From an uncultured Oscillospiraceae bacterium (GTDB lineage: Bacteria; Bacillota; Clostridia; Oscillospirales; Oscillospiraceae): a stretch of DNA of 9,171 nt. Position numbers and translations under genes: made by a program. This document shows, piece by piece, positions 1-5,080 of this stretch (position 1 is its first letter; every line of letters begins with the position of its first letter). The notes beneath the pieces were generated by a model that had not been told where the DNA came from, did not search any database, and saw only the letters and a list, made by a program, of their open reading frames with translations. The stretch spans positions 1 to 9,171 of the forward strand of contig CAKTBC010000074.1 of assembly GCA_934533005.1 (NCBI GenBank), in the 5' to 3' direction.

Positions 1-11
1 GCCCGTTTGTC

Positions 12-491
12 TTATGTGAAAAGCCCGGACAGCAGCATGAATCCCACCGTCAATATAAGGAGAAGAAACCGTCCCTTTTCCACGCCGAGCTTCATCATCA
101 GCGGCAGCGTGATGAGAAGATATACGACCGCCGCCGGGGCAGTTATAGCAAGCGGGGAGAGAAGATCGCTCCGCCCGGCGAGCAGCGCGACGAGCACCTG
201 TATCACGGTTCCAAGTGCAATGGCGATCACGCCGAGGAGAAACCGGCTCCAGAAAAGATCGCTTTTTCGCACCGGCATGGCGAGCGCATACCGTTCCCAC
301 CGGCAGCGCTCGTCATAGCCGAGCGCGTAGACCGGCATCATCGCGAGCAGCATCATGCCGACGCTCGCAAAGAGGCCGATGCCCGGAATAAAGAGCGGCA
401 AAAGCAGATATACGCCGGTCAGAACGAGCTGCACGCGGCATTGTGCCCAGAGCTCGAAGACGTCCTTGAGCAGCAGTCCTCGAATTTTCAT
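12..491 (-). CDS. ABC-2 type transporter permease, apparently short at its C-terminus
   Basis: This is the membrane subunit of the ABC exporter whose ATPase is encoded just upstream. It is 159 aa from the ATG at 491-489, whose TGA-overlapping position (ATGA with the ATPase stop) and upstream AAAGGAG fix the start; longer in-frame readings run back into the ATPase gene. It opens with the MKxxGLLLKD pattern of Firmicutes ABC-2 permeases, has the family motif YDERCRWERYALAMPV at residues 59-74, and about five hydrophobic segments (roughly 20-37, 41-58, 84-104, 112-131, 141-158). Homologues I recall are near 200 aa with a sixth segment after the GVEKGR motif; here the TAA comes about 24 residues after that motif. 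The gene may be truncated by a nonsense or frameshift mutation, or be a natural short form. The substrate cannot be told from sequence. Confidence 0.85.
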   Translation of the reverse strand: MKIRGLLLKDVFELWAQCRVQLVLTGVYLLLPLFIPGIGLFASVGMMLLAMMPVYALGYDERCRWERYALAMPVRKSDLFWSRFLLGVIAIALGTVIQVLVALLAGRSDLLSPLAITAPAAVVYLLITLPLMMKLGVEKGRFLLLILTVGFMLLSGLFT

Positions 492-1207
492 GCGGCGCGC
501 TCCTTTCTCGTCATGTCCAGAATGATCTCTTCGAGCGTCTGGCCCGGATGAGCGGCGAGAAGCGTTTCCTTTTCCTCGCAAAGGATCAGCCGCCCCTTGT
601 GCAGAAACGCCACGCGGTCGCAGAGCTTTTCGATATCGCTTACGATGTGCGAGGAGAGCAGGATGGCGTGCTCTCCGTCGGCGACGAAGCGCGAGAGCTC
701 CCCAATCAGCTCGTCGCGGGCGAGCGGGTCAAGGCCGCCGGTCGCCTCGTCGAGCAGCAGGAGCTTTGCTTTGTGCGAGAGCGCCACGGCGAGCGCCAGC
801 TTCATTTTCATGCCGCGGGAGTATTCCTTGAACGGCTTCGTCTCTGGCAGATCAAAGCGGCGGACATGCTCATAAAATGCGCTGCTATCCCAGTTTTTAT
901 AGATGTACCGCTCAACATTGTCTACCTGCCGGGCGTTCAGGCCGTCCGGGAAGCAGCTCTCGTCGAACACGACGCCGATGTCCTCCCGAAAAGCGACGGC
1001 GTTTTCGCTTGCGTTCTGCCCGAGAATGCGGATGTCTCCGCCATCGCTTTGAAGCTGGCCGAGGATCAGCGAGATCGTCGTGGATTTCCCCGCGCCGTTT
1101 TCGCCGATAAGACCGAGAGCCGAGCCCATCGGCACGGACAGAGAGAGGCTTTGCAGCGAAAAGCCGCCGAAGGATTTGGAAAGATTTTCAATTTCCAGTG
1201 CGTTCAT
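488..1207 (-). CDS. ABC transporter ATP-binding protein
   Basis: This is a 239-aa cytoplasmic ATPase that powers the adjacent ABC-2 permease. Visible motifs in order are Walker A GENGAGKST (35-43), IGVVFDE (77-83) in the Q-loop region, the degenerate signature YSRGM (129-133), Walker B LLLLDEA (149-155), D-loop GLDP (158-161) and the switch histidine of SSH (185-187). The acidic replacement of the Q-loop glutamine and the YSRGM signature are typical of the Firmicutes YtrB/YhcH-like exporter ATPases. The ATG at 1207 is chosen because AAAGGA lies 6-7 bases upstream, overlapping the stop of the preceding gene; the longer in-frame start at 1276 would sit inside that gene. Its end overlaps the permease start by 4 bases, so the two are likely translationally coupled. 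Function as an exporter or a peptide-antibiotic resistance pump is inference. Confidence 0.95.
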   Translation of the reverse strand: MNALEIENLSKSFGGFSLQSLSLSVPMGSALGLIGENGAGKSTTISLILGQLQSDGGDIRILGQNASENAVAFREDIGVVFDESCFPDGLNARQVDNVERYIYKNWDSSAFYEHVRRFDLPETKPFKEYSRGMKMKLALAVALSHKAKLLLLDEATGGLDPLARDELIGELSRFVADGEHAILLSSHIVSDIEKLCDRVAFLHKGRLILCEEKETLLAAHPGQTLEEIILDMTRKERAA

Positions 1208-1218
1208 GATTTTTCCTT

Positions 1219-1632
1219 TCAATACTTCCGGTTGTAGTACCAGAAGCAGCCGGTGTAGACGAGCGACTGCACGCATGTGAGCGCGCAGAGCACCTGCCCG
1301 ACCAGCGTTTGTTTAAAAATCAGTATTGCGGTCAGAGCCGCAGCGAGCTGCACATAGATGCAGATGTAAAGCGCCAGAGCGCGCGCTTTGTTCGCCACAT
1401 ATGCCGTGCGTTCATCTTTCAAAGAAGCATCATAGTCCGCCGCCTTGTCCGGATCGCGGGTGAGCCGGCACACGCGCAGCAGCCGCACTGCGCCGACCAC
1501 GGCGATGGCGCTGCCGAATGAGGAAAGCCAGTTCGTTTTCTCCGATACGTCCGTCAGCAGTCCGATGAGAAACAGTACAACGCCAAGTACAAGATACAAA
1601 ATGCCAAGCTTCTTCTGCTCCCTGAGCTTCAT
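1219..1632 (-). CDS. Small four-helix membrane protein of unknown function (DUF2178-like)
   Basis: This 137-aa protein has four predicted membrane segments (about 8-27, 36-53, 86-107 and 112-132). A charged cytoplasmic stretch between helices 2 and 3 holds DERTAYVANKARALAL, which resembles the DERxxxIxxKA pattern of DUF2178-type proteins that often sit beside small XRE regulators. It starts in a 4-base ATGA overlap with the regulator and ends 11 bases before the ATPase start, so it belongs to the same transcript. I do not know its biochemical role. Possibilities are an accessory subunit of the exporter or a membrane sensor partner of the XRE protein; the latter would fit the fixed gene pairing but is inference. 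Confidence 0.85.
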   Translation of the reverse strand: MKLREQKKLGILYLVLGVVLFLIGLLTDVSEKTNWLSSFGSAIAVVGAVRLLRVCRLTRDPDKAADYDASLKDERTAYVANKARALALYICIYVQLAAALTAILIFKQTLVGQVLCALTCVQSLVYTGCFWYYNRKY

Positions 1633-1832
1633 GCTTCATCCTCCTCGAATAAGAAAATATCCTCAATTCGTTCTCCAAACGTCTGCGCGATTTTATGCGC
1701 CAGCAATATCGAGGGGTTATACTTTCCGCTCTCCAGCGAAATGATCGTCTGGCGCGAAACGCCGAGCAGCACCGCAAGCTGCTGCTGCGTCATGCCCTGC
1801 GTCTTGCGCTTCTCTTCAATGCGGTTTTTCAT
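1629..1832 (-). CDS. XRE-family helix-turn-helix transcriptional regulator
   Basis: This 67-aa protein is almost only a helix-turn-helix domain (residues about 4-58). The turn and recognition helix are in LGVSRQTIISLESGKYNPS, a form shared by small Cro/C1-type regulators in Firmicutes. The tail is acidic (FLFEEDEA), also typical of this subgroup. The ATG at 1832 has GAGGTGA 6-7 bases upstream. It is the first gene of a four-gene operon with the membrane protein and ABC transporter. A perfect 7-2-7 palindrome lies between its promoter and its start codon, so it probably represses its own operon. No ligand domain is present, so an inducing signal would have to act through a partner or directly on this domain. 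Confidence 0.93.
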   Translation of the reverse strand: MKNRIEEKRKTQGMTQQQLAVLLGVSRQTIISLESGKYNPSILLAHKIAQTFGERIEDIFLFEEDEA

Positions 1833-1853
1833 CGGGTCACCTCAGCACAAAAA

Positions 1854-1869
1854 GTAAAGCCTGCTTTAC
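1854..1869. promoter_or_regulatory. Palindromic operator candidate (7-2-7)
   Basis: GTAAAGC-CT-GCTTTAC is a perfect inverted repeat of 7-base arms. It starts at about the predicted +1 of the XRE operon promoter and ends before the ribosome binding site. Position and symmetry are those expected of a small HTH repressor's own operator. The half-site sequence TTTACATT occurs at 1865-1872 and again at 1911-1918, on the far side of the -35 box, which could allow a second binding event. Binding by this regulator is inferred. Confidence 0.55.
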
Positions 1870-1876
1870 ATTGAGC

Positions 1877-1904
1877 AGTATAACACGACATGACAAAATG
1901 TCAA
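1877..1904 (-). promoter_or_regulatory. Sigma-A promoter of the XRE-ABC operon
   Basis: On the minus strand a perfect -35 TTGACA (1904-1899) is followed after 16 bases by -10 TATACT (1882-1877). Transcription would start near 1870, leaving a leader of about 38 bases before the regulator start codon. The -35 also lies partly in a 5-3-5 inverted repeat TGACA/TGTCA at 1891-1903. This is a strong match to the vegetative consensus. Confidence 0.75.
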
Positions 1905-1951
1905 GTATATTTTACATTTTTTTGCGATTCATAATTCATAAATGACTTTGT

Positions 1952-1994
1952 GCGATTTCGCAAAATCGCTGCGACAGTGTAAATTGCCGCAGCG
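1952..1994. repeat. Two overlapping inverted repeats upstream of the acetyltransferase
   Basis: The first repeat is GCGATTT (1952-1958), loop CGCA, AAATCGC (1963-1969). The second is CGCTGCG (1967-1973), 14-base loop, CGCAGCG (1988-1994). They share CGC at 1967-1969, so only one hairpin can form at a time. They lie in the 228-base divergent region between the XRE operon and the acetyltransferase. I cannot place a convincing promoter for the acetyltransferase relative to them. Confidence 0.45.
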
Positions 1995-2060
1995 GTTATT
2001 GAATCCTCGATTTCGGTGTGATAGATTGATAATATATCGATCATAAGGGAAGAAGAGATC

Positions 2061-2585
2061 ATGAGAATCGAAACGGAGCGGCTTTTCCTGCGCGAGATGA
2101 CGGAGGCGGACTTCGATGCGCTCTATACCGTCCTCGGCGACTCGGACATCATGGAGCATTATCCGTATACGTTCGACGCCGCGCGGGTGAGAAACTGGAT
2201 TATCAAAAATCAGGAGCGCTACCGGGTCTTTGGATTCGGCCTGTGGGCGGTGTGTCGGAAAGAGAGCGGCGCGATGATCGGGGATTGTGGGCTGACGATG
2301 CAGAACATCAACGGCACCATATTGCCGGAGATCGGCTATCATATCGCCAAAGCGTACCAGCGCCGCGGCTATGCGAAGGAAGCCTCGCGCGCTGTGCTGG
2401 ACTGGACGTTTCGGAATACGCCGTTCGGGACGGTGTATTCCTATATGAAAAAGGAGAACGCTGCCTCGTCCGCCACGGCCCGGGCGAACGATATGCACTT
2501 TCTGACGGAGTTTACCGACGCCGAGGGCGAAACAACTGCCGTCTACGCCATCACGCGCGATGAGTGGTGCAGCGCCGGGCAGTAA
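2061..2585 (+). CDS. GNAT family N-acetyltransferase (RimJ/RimL-like)
   Basis: This is a 174-aa acetyl-CoA-dependent N-acetyltransferase. It begins with the family pattern ETERLFLREMTEAD (4-17), has the strand LPEIGYHIAKAYQRRGYAKEA, in which QRRGYA (100-105) is the Q/RxxGxG/A acetyl-CoA pyrophosphate-binding loop, then ENAASS, matching the conserved Asn/Ser of the RimJ/RimL group, and closes with VYAITRDEW near the C-terminus. Length is normal for the family. The ATG at 2061 has AAGGGAAGAAG upstream. The gene stands alone: it diverges from the XRE operon and faces a terminator belonging to the convergent gene. The substrate may be a protein N-terminus, a small amine or an antibiotic; sequence alone does not decide. 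One difference from the usual KNGM pattern is ANDM at about 140. Confidence 0.93.
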   Translation: MRIETERLFLREMTEADFDALYTVLGDSDIMEHYPYTFDAARVRNWIIKNQERYRVFGFGLWAVCRKESGAMIGDCGLTMQNINGTILPEIGYHIAKAYQRRGYAKEASRAVLDWTFRNTPFGTVYSYMKKENAASSATARANDMHFLTEFTDAEGETTAVYAITRDEWCSAGQ

Positions 2586-2597
2586 CTGTGTCAGAGC

Positions 2598-2703
2598 CAA
2601 AGGCTCCCTCCCTGAGGGAACTGCCGAACTTGTGAGGCTGAGGGAGCAAACTCCTTCCGTCTCGCCTCCGGCGAGCTACCTCCCTCATCAGAGGGAGGCT
2701 TTG
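2598..2703. repeat. Dispersed multi-hairpin intergenic repeat
   Basis: The ends CAAAGGCTCCCTC (2598-2610) and GAGGGAGGCTTTG (2691-2703) are inverted copies with a single mismatch. Inside are three small hairpins: TCCCTC/GAGGGA (2605-2619), CTCGCC/GGCGAG with a TCC loop (2661-2675) and CCTCCCTC/GAGGGAGG with an ATCA loop (2679-2698). The whole 106-base unit can fold as a cloverleaf-like structure. From memory, closely similar elements are scattered between genes in many gut Clostridia and give rise to spurious short ORFs. It is probably a non-autonomous REP/MITE-like element; no copy number can be seen here. Confidence 0.65.
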
Positions 2704-2731
2704 AACGCGGAGACGTGGAGGCAAACACGGT

Positions 2732-2773
2732 AAAAAACTAAGCAGCCCGGACATCCGTGTGTCCGGGCTGCTT
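2732..2773 (-). terminator. Rho-independent terminator of the unknown membrane protein gene
   Basis: A perfect 13-base stem (2740-2752 with 2761-2773, GC-rich core GCAGCCCGGAC) has an 8-base loop. On the minus strand it is followed by AGTTTTTT. It lies 21 bases past the stop of the membrane protein gene. On the plus strand no T-run follows, so it is directional, although the stem may also hinder read-through from the acetyltransferase. Confidence 0.85.
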
Positions 2774-2794
2774 CGCGTATGTATCTGCGGTTAG

Positions 2795-3559
2795 TTATCG
2801 GAGTCCGAGAATAAAGACCACCAGAGCTATGACCGGCAGCACTGTCCATGTGATATGGCGGCTGGCGATCTCCCAGTCGGACGGTTCGGCCCTATCGGCA
2901 TTGCGGACGAGGAACGAGGCGTTCCAGCGGAACAGCTCGTCGGCAAACAAAATGCAGACGACGGCCAGAGCACAGATCAGCACGCCGCCGAACCAGCCGA
3001 TCCATGCGCCCTTGTGCGTCAGCGTGGGACCGTCCATCAGGTCAAGAATCGTCGAGACGGAGGGCTCCATCGGATCGATCGGATTCCCGTGCTCATCTAC
3101 GACGGTACCGTCGCTCATCGTCGCGGTGATTCGGATGCTTTCGAAGCTTCCGTCCTCGTTGTACAGAAAGCGCCAGTCACCGCTTTTTTCCACACCGCCG
3201 CGGAATACAATTTTGTTCCCGCAGCGCAGTTCCATGCCGGTCATCGGGGTGAGCGAATCGTTGTCCTTCGGAATGGCGGTGGGATCCTCTTTTGCAGTGT
3301 ACGGGCCATAGACGGTGCCACCGTATTGAAAGACCACGGTTTTGCCCGCGGACACAGTAAAACGCGCGGCAGTACCGCGGATTTTCCCGGAATACACGGT
3401 GGCGCCGTTTTCCTCCGACGGCGCAAGGATGGCATCCTCATAGAGAAAGCCCACGTGTGCCGTGACGATGGGGTAGACGATCGTAAAAGCCAGCATCATA
3501 ACGGCCAAAATAAGAAGGATGATTTTTGGATAACGTCCAAGCCGCTTTACCCGCTGCAA
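2795..3559 (-). CDS. Hypothetical membrane protein with a large external domain
   Basis: I do not recognise a named family. With the TTG start the protein is 254 aa: a short basic N-terminus (QRVKRLGRYPK), one membrane helix (about 13-32), a mostly polar region of about 150 residues likely outside the cell (33-184), a second helix (about 186-206), a cytoplasmic loop with the phrase RAEPSDWEIASR, and a third helix at the very C-terminus. The TTG at 3559 is preferred because GGAGG sits 8 bases upstream; the in-frame GTG at 3568 overlaps that GGAGG and cannot use it. The external part is rich in short beta-type segments (TVVFQYGGTVYGPYT, GDWRFLYNEDGSFESIRI). It is a single-gene unit with its own terminator. 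I recall similar C-terminal patterns in hypothetical proteins of gut Clostridia, without a function. Confidence 0.8.
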   Translation of the reverse strand: MQRVKRLGRYPKIILLILAVMMLAFTIVYPIVTAHVGFLYEDAILAPSEENGATVYSGKIRGTAARFTVSAGKTVVFQYGGTVYGPYTAKEDPTAIPKDNDSLTPMTGMELRCGNKIVFRGGVEKSGDWRFLYNEDGSFESIRITATMSDGTVVDEHGNPIDPMEPSVSTILDLMDGPTLTHKGAWIGWFGGVLICALAVVCILFADELFRWNASFLVRNADRAEPSDWEIASRHITWTVLPVIALVVFILGLR

Positions 3560-3634
3560 GGCTGACACCTCCGTTTTTTGAAATAATATAGATTGAATTT
3601 GCTGAAAAAGCCGCTATGCATCTCCGCCATACAA

Positions 3635-3738
3635 AACCAAATCGAAGCCCAGCGGAGCGGGTTCGATTTGGAAAGGAAGAAGGAGCTAACATAGTGCAGT
3701 TTTCGCCGTTTGGCGGAAACGGAACGGTGTTTGCTCCT
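3635..3738. repeat. Direct repeat copy 1 (104 bases, two hairpins)
   Basis: This unit is 102/104 identical to the copy 113 bases downstream. Hairpin A pairs CCAAATCGAA (3637-3646) with TTCGATTTGG (3662-3671), extended by CCC/GGG with one bulged base and an 8-base loop. Hairpin B pairs AGGAGCTAACA (3681-3691) with TGTTTGCTCCT (3728-3738) with one mismatch, and encloses a smaller CCGTTT/AAACGG stem. Read on the minus strand, hairpin A of this copy is followed by TTTTGT, so it could end the upstream tRNA transcript. Confidence 0.8.
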
Positions 3739-3747
3739 GAGGGAAGG

Positions 3748-3851
3748 AACCAAATCGAAGCCCAGTAGAGCGGGTTCGATTTGGAAAGGAAGAAGGAGCT
3801 AACATAGTGCAGTTTTCGCCGTTTGGCGGAAACGGAACGGTGTTTGCTCCT
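3748..3851. repeat. Direct repeat copy 2 (104 bases, two hairpins)
   Basis: This is the second copy of the 104-base unit, separated from the first by 9 unrelated bases (3739-3747). The only two differences are adjacent (CG in copy 1, TA in copy 2) and fall in the loop of hairpin A, leaving both stems intact. The copy ends 7 bases beyond the CCA end of the tRNA-Leu gene. Here hairpin A is followed on the minus strand by TTCCTTCC, a poorer terminator tail than in copy 1. Confidence 0.8.
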
Positions 3852-3858
3852 TCTGACG

Positions 3859-3943
<85 letters not shown>

Positions 3944-3961
3944 GCGGTGGAATCCTTTGAT

Positions 3962-3990
3962 AAAGTACCATTTTGTGCCCATGGTGTCAA
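3962..3990 (-). promoter_or_regulatory. Sigma-A promoter of tRNA-Leu
   Basis: On the minus strand a perfect -35 TTGACA (3990-3985) and a -10 TACTTT (3967-3962) are separated by 17 bases. The start would fall near 3955, giving a short 5' leader of about 12 bases to be removed by RNase P before the mature end at 3943. Confidence 0.7.
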
Positions 3991-3991
3991 G

Positions 3992-4020
3992 TCATATCGG
4001 GCGCTGCCCCGGCATAGTCT
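3992..4020 (+). promoter_or_regulatory. Candidate sigma-E promoter of yabP
   Basis: TCATATC (3992-3998) and CATAGTCT (4013-4020) are separated by 14 bases, close to the sigma-E pattern of TCATATT and CATACAAT with a 14-15 base spacer. yabP and yabQ belong to the mother-cell sigma-E programme in Bacillus subtilis, which supports the reading. A caution is that the start would fall at about 4026-4028, giving a leader that barely includes the GAGGTGAT ribosome binding site. Confidence 0.4.
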
Positions 4021-4037
4021 TGTGCCGAGGTGATCGT

Positions 4038-4313
4038 ATGGCGGGAGAGACCGAGCGGCGAAGAGCGCAGAACATCATATTGGAAAACCGGAACCGGCTG
4101 AGCGTATCCGGCGTGGAAGAAGTCGGCGGCTTTGACGAGACCATCGTGCAGATGCAGACGGAGCTTGGCGCGCTCACGGTACACGGAAGCAATCTCCGCG
4201 TGGAGACGCTGTCGGTGGATTCCGGCGATCTTCTCGTTGTGGGGGATATTTCCGAGCTGTGCTATGCCGATGTCCCGGTGCGGCGCAGCTTCTGGACGCG
4301 GCTGTTCGGGTAA
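4038..4313 (+). CDS. yabP: Sporulation protein YabP
   Basis: This 91-aa protein matches the YabP family. It has an N-terminal charged segment, then LSVSGVEEVGGFDE (21-34), the conserved LTVHGSNLRVETL (46-58), and LSVDSGDLLVVGDI leading into a tyrosine-containing end. Length is normal for YabP. The ATG at 4038 is chosen over upstream in-frame codons because GAGGTGAT lies directly upstream and the longer frame would run through the tRNA-Leu gene. In B. subtilis yabP is expressed in the mother cell; the yabPQ pair is needed for proper spore coat or cortex formation, with YabQ essential and the role of YabP not well defined. It is followed with no gap by yabQ. Confidence 0.92.
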   Translation: MAGETERRRAQNIILENRNRLSVSGVEEVGGFDETIVQMQTELGALTVHGSNLRVETLSVDSGDLLVVGDISELCYADVPVRRSFWTRLFG

Positions 4314-4667
4314 ATGACGGAGTCGACGGCCCGGCAGCTTTTCGAACTGGCATTCGCTTTTCTTGCTGGCGCGGCGCTCGGCGCAGCGGAGCTGCCGTTC
4401 TATGTACTCCGGCAGGCAGCGCGCCGGTTCGGCGTGCTCTGGGATGCGCTTTTTTATGCGCTCGCAGGGCTCGTGGTTTTTGCCGCAGCGCAATGGTGCA
4501 GCGGCGGTGTGAGACCGCGTTTTCTTGCGGCGGCGATCGCCGGATGCGCGCTTTGCGCCCATCTTCTGGCTCCGCTCCGGCGCTCGGTACACCGTCTCGC
4601 AGAGCGGAAACGGGAGCAGAGGGAAGAACGCAGACGCGAAAGAGAAAAAACACAAGATAAAGCATGA
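4314..4667 (+). CDS. yabQ: Spore cortex biosynthesis protein YabQ
   Basis: This 117-aa protein is identified by position and form as YabQ. It has three predicted membrane helices (about 8-25, 40-60 and 68-88) followed by a strongly basic and acidic tail (90-117) rich in Arg, Glu and Lys. The initiation codon follows the yabP stop codon directly, and no clear Shine-Dalgarno is seen, so translation is probably coupled. YabQ is an integral mother-cell membrane protein that localises around the forespore and is required for cortex formation in B. subtilis. It is shorter than the B. subtilis protein (about 210 aa), as is usual for clostridial versions. Alternative small membrane proteins are possible on sequence alone; synteny gives most of the confidence. 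Confidence 0.88.
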   Translation: MTESTARQLFELAFAFLAGAALGAAELPFYVLRQAARRFGVLWDALFYALAGLVVFAAAQWCSGGVRPRFLAAAIAGCALCAHLLAPLRRSVHRLAERKREQREERRREREKTQDKA

Positions 4668-4789
4668 AAAAAAGATGAAAAAATTTGAAAAAATATCTAT
4701 GCAAAATCGAATCTATCGTTTAAAATAATTCGCAAGTTTCCCCGGTCGTGATAGAGCTGCCGCGGTGGGGGAGACGGCGGAGCAAAACG
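4668..4789 (+). other. AT-rich intergenic stretch before divIC
   Basis: This gap of 122 bases opens with repeated A-runs and is much more AT-rich than its surroundings. It could hold a separate vegetative promoter for divIC and yabR, which are needed in growing cells while yabPQ are sporulation genes. TTTAAAATAATT near 4720-4731 is the best -10-like sequence, but I find no good -35 at the proper distance. No hairpin terminator is seen after yabQ. Confidence 0.35.
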
Positions 4790-5053
4790 ATGAGCAAAAG
4801 CATAAAGTTTCTTTTCGGGTGCATTCTATCCATTTTGCTGGTCTATGCTGCGGCGCGGTATGTCGCGACGTCAATACGCGTGGAGGAAGCGGAACTCCTT
4901 CTGCGCGAGACGCAGGAGCGCTGCGAGGCGCTGGAGCGAAGCAACGCGGACTTGCGTGATCGGATCGAGCGCAGCGGCGACGCAGACCGCATCGCGGAGC
5001 TCGCACGCGAACGGCTTGGTCTTGTCCTGCCGGATGACAGGATATATCAATAA
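4790..5053 (+). CDS. divIC: Septum formation initiator family protein (DivIC/FtsB-like)
   Basis: This 87-aa bitopic cell-division protein acts in the divisome together with FtsL and DivIB/FtsQ. The sequence shows a short cytoplasmic N-terminus, one membrane helix (about 7-27), a heptad-like coiled coil (31-62) and the conserved end ADRIAELARERLGLVLPDD (65-83), which matches the family pattern of ARExLGLV followed by P. The ATG at 4790 is preferred, with GGCGGAG 7 bases upstream; an in-frame GTG at 4748 lacks a ribosome binding site. The order yabP-yabQ-divIC-S1 protein matches B. subtilis. Length is near the normal 90-125 aa. Confidence 0.92.
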   Translation: MSKSIKFLFGCILSILLVYAAARYVATSIRVEEAELLLRETQERCEALERSNADLRDRIERSGDADRIAELARERLGLVLPDDRIYQ

Positions 5054-5080
5054 ATTGAAAGAAAAGAGAAAGGAATCCCC

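Noticed and set aside
488..1276. Longer N-terminus of the ABC ATPase starting at 1276
   Set aside because: The extension lies inside the upstream membrane protein gene and has no ribosome binding site, whereas the ATG at 1207 has a good one and begins at the conserved domain edge.
1929..2600. Long minus-strand open frame of 223 codons opposite the acetyltransferase
   Set aside because: It is antisense to a clear GNAT gene, its protein has no recognisable motif, and it lacks a ribosome binding site; it reflects GC-rich codon bias.
3635..3851. The two repeats considered as a minimal CRISPR array
   Set aside because: The units are 104 bases with a 9-base gap, much longer than CRISPR repeats, there are only two, and no cas gene is present.
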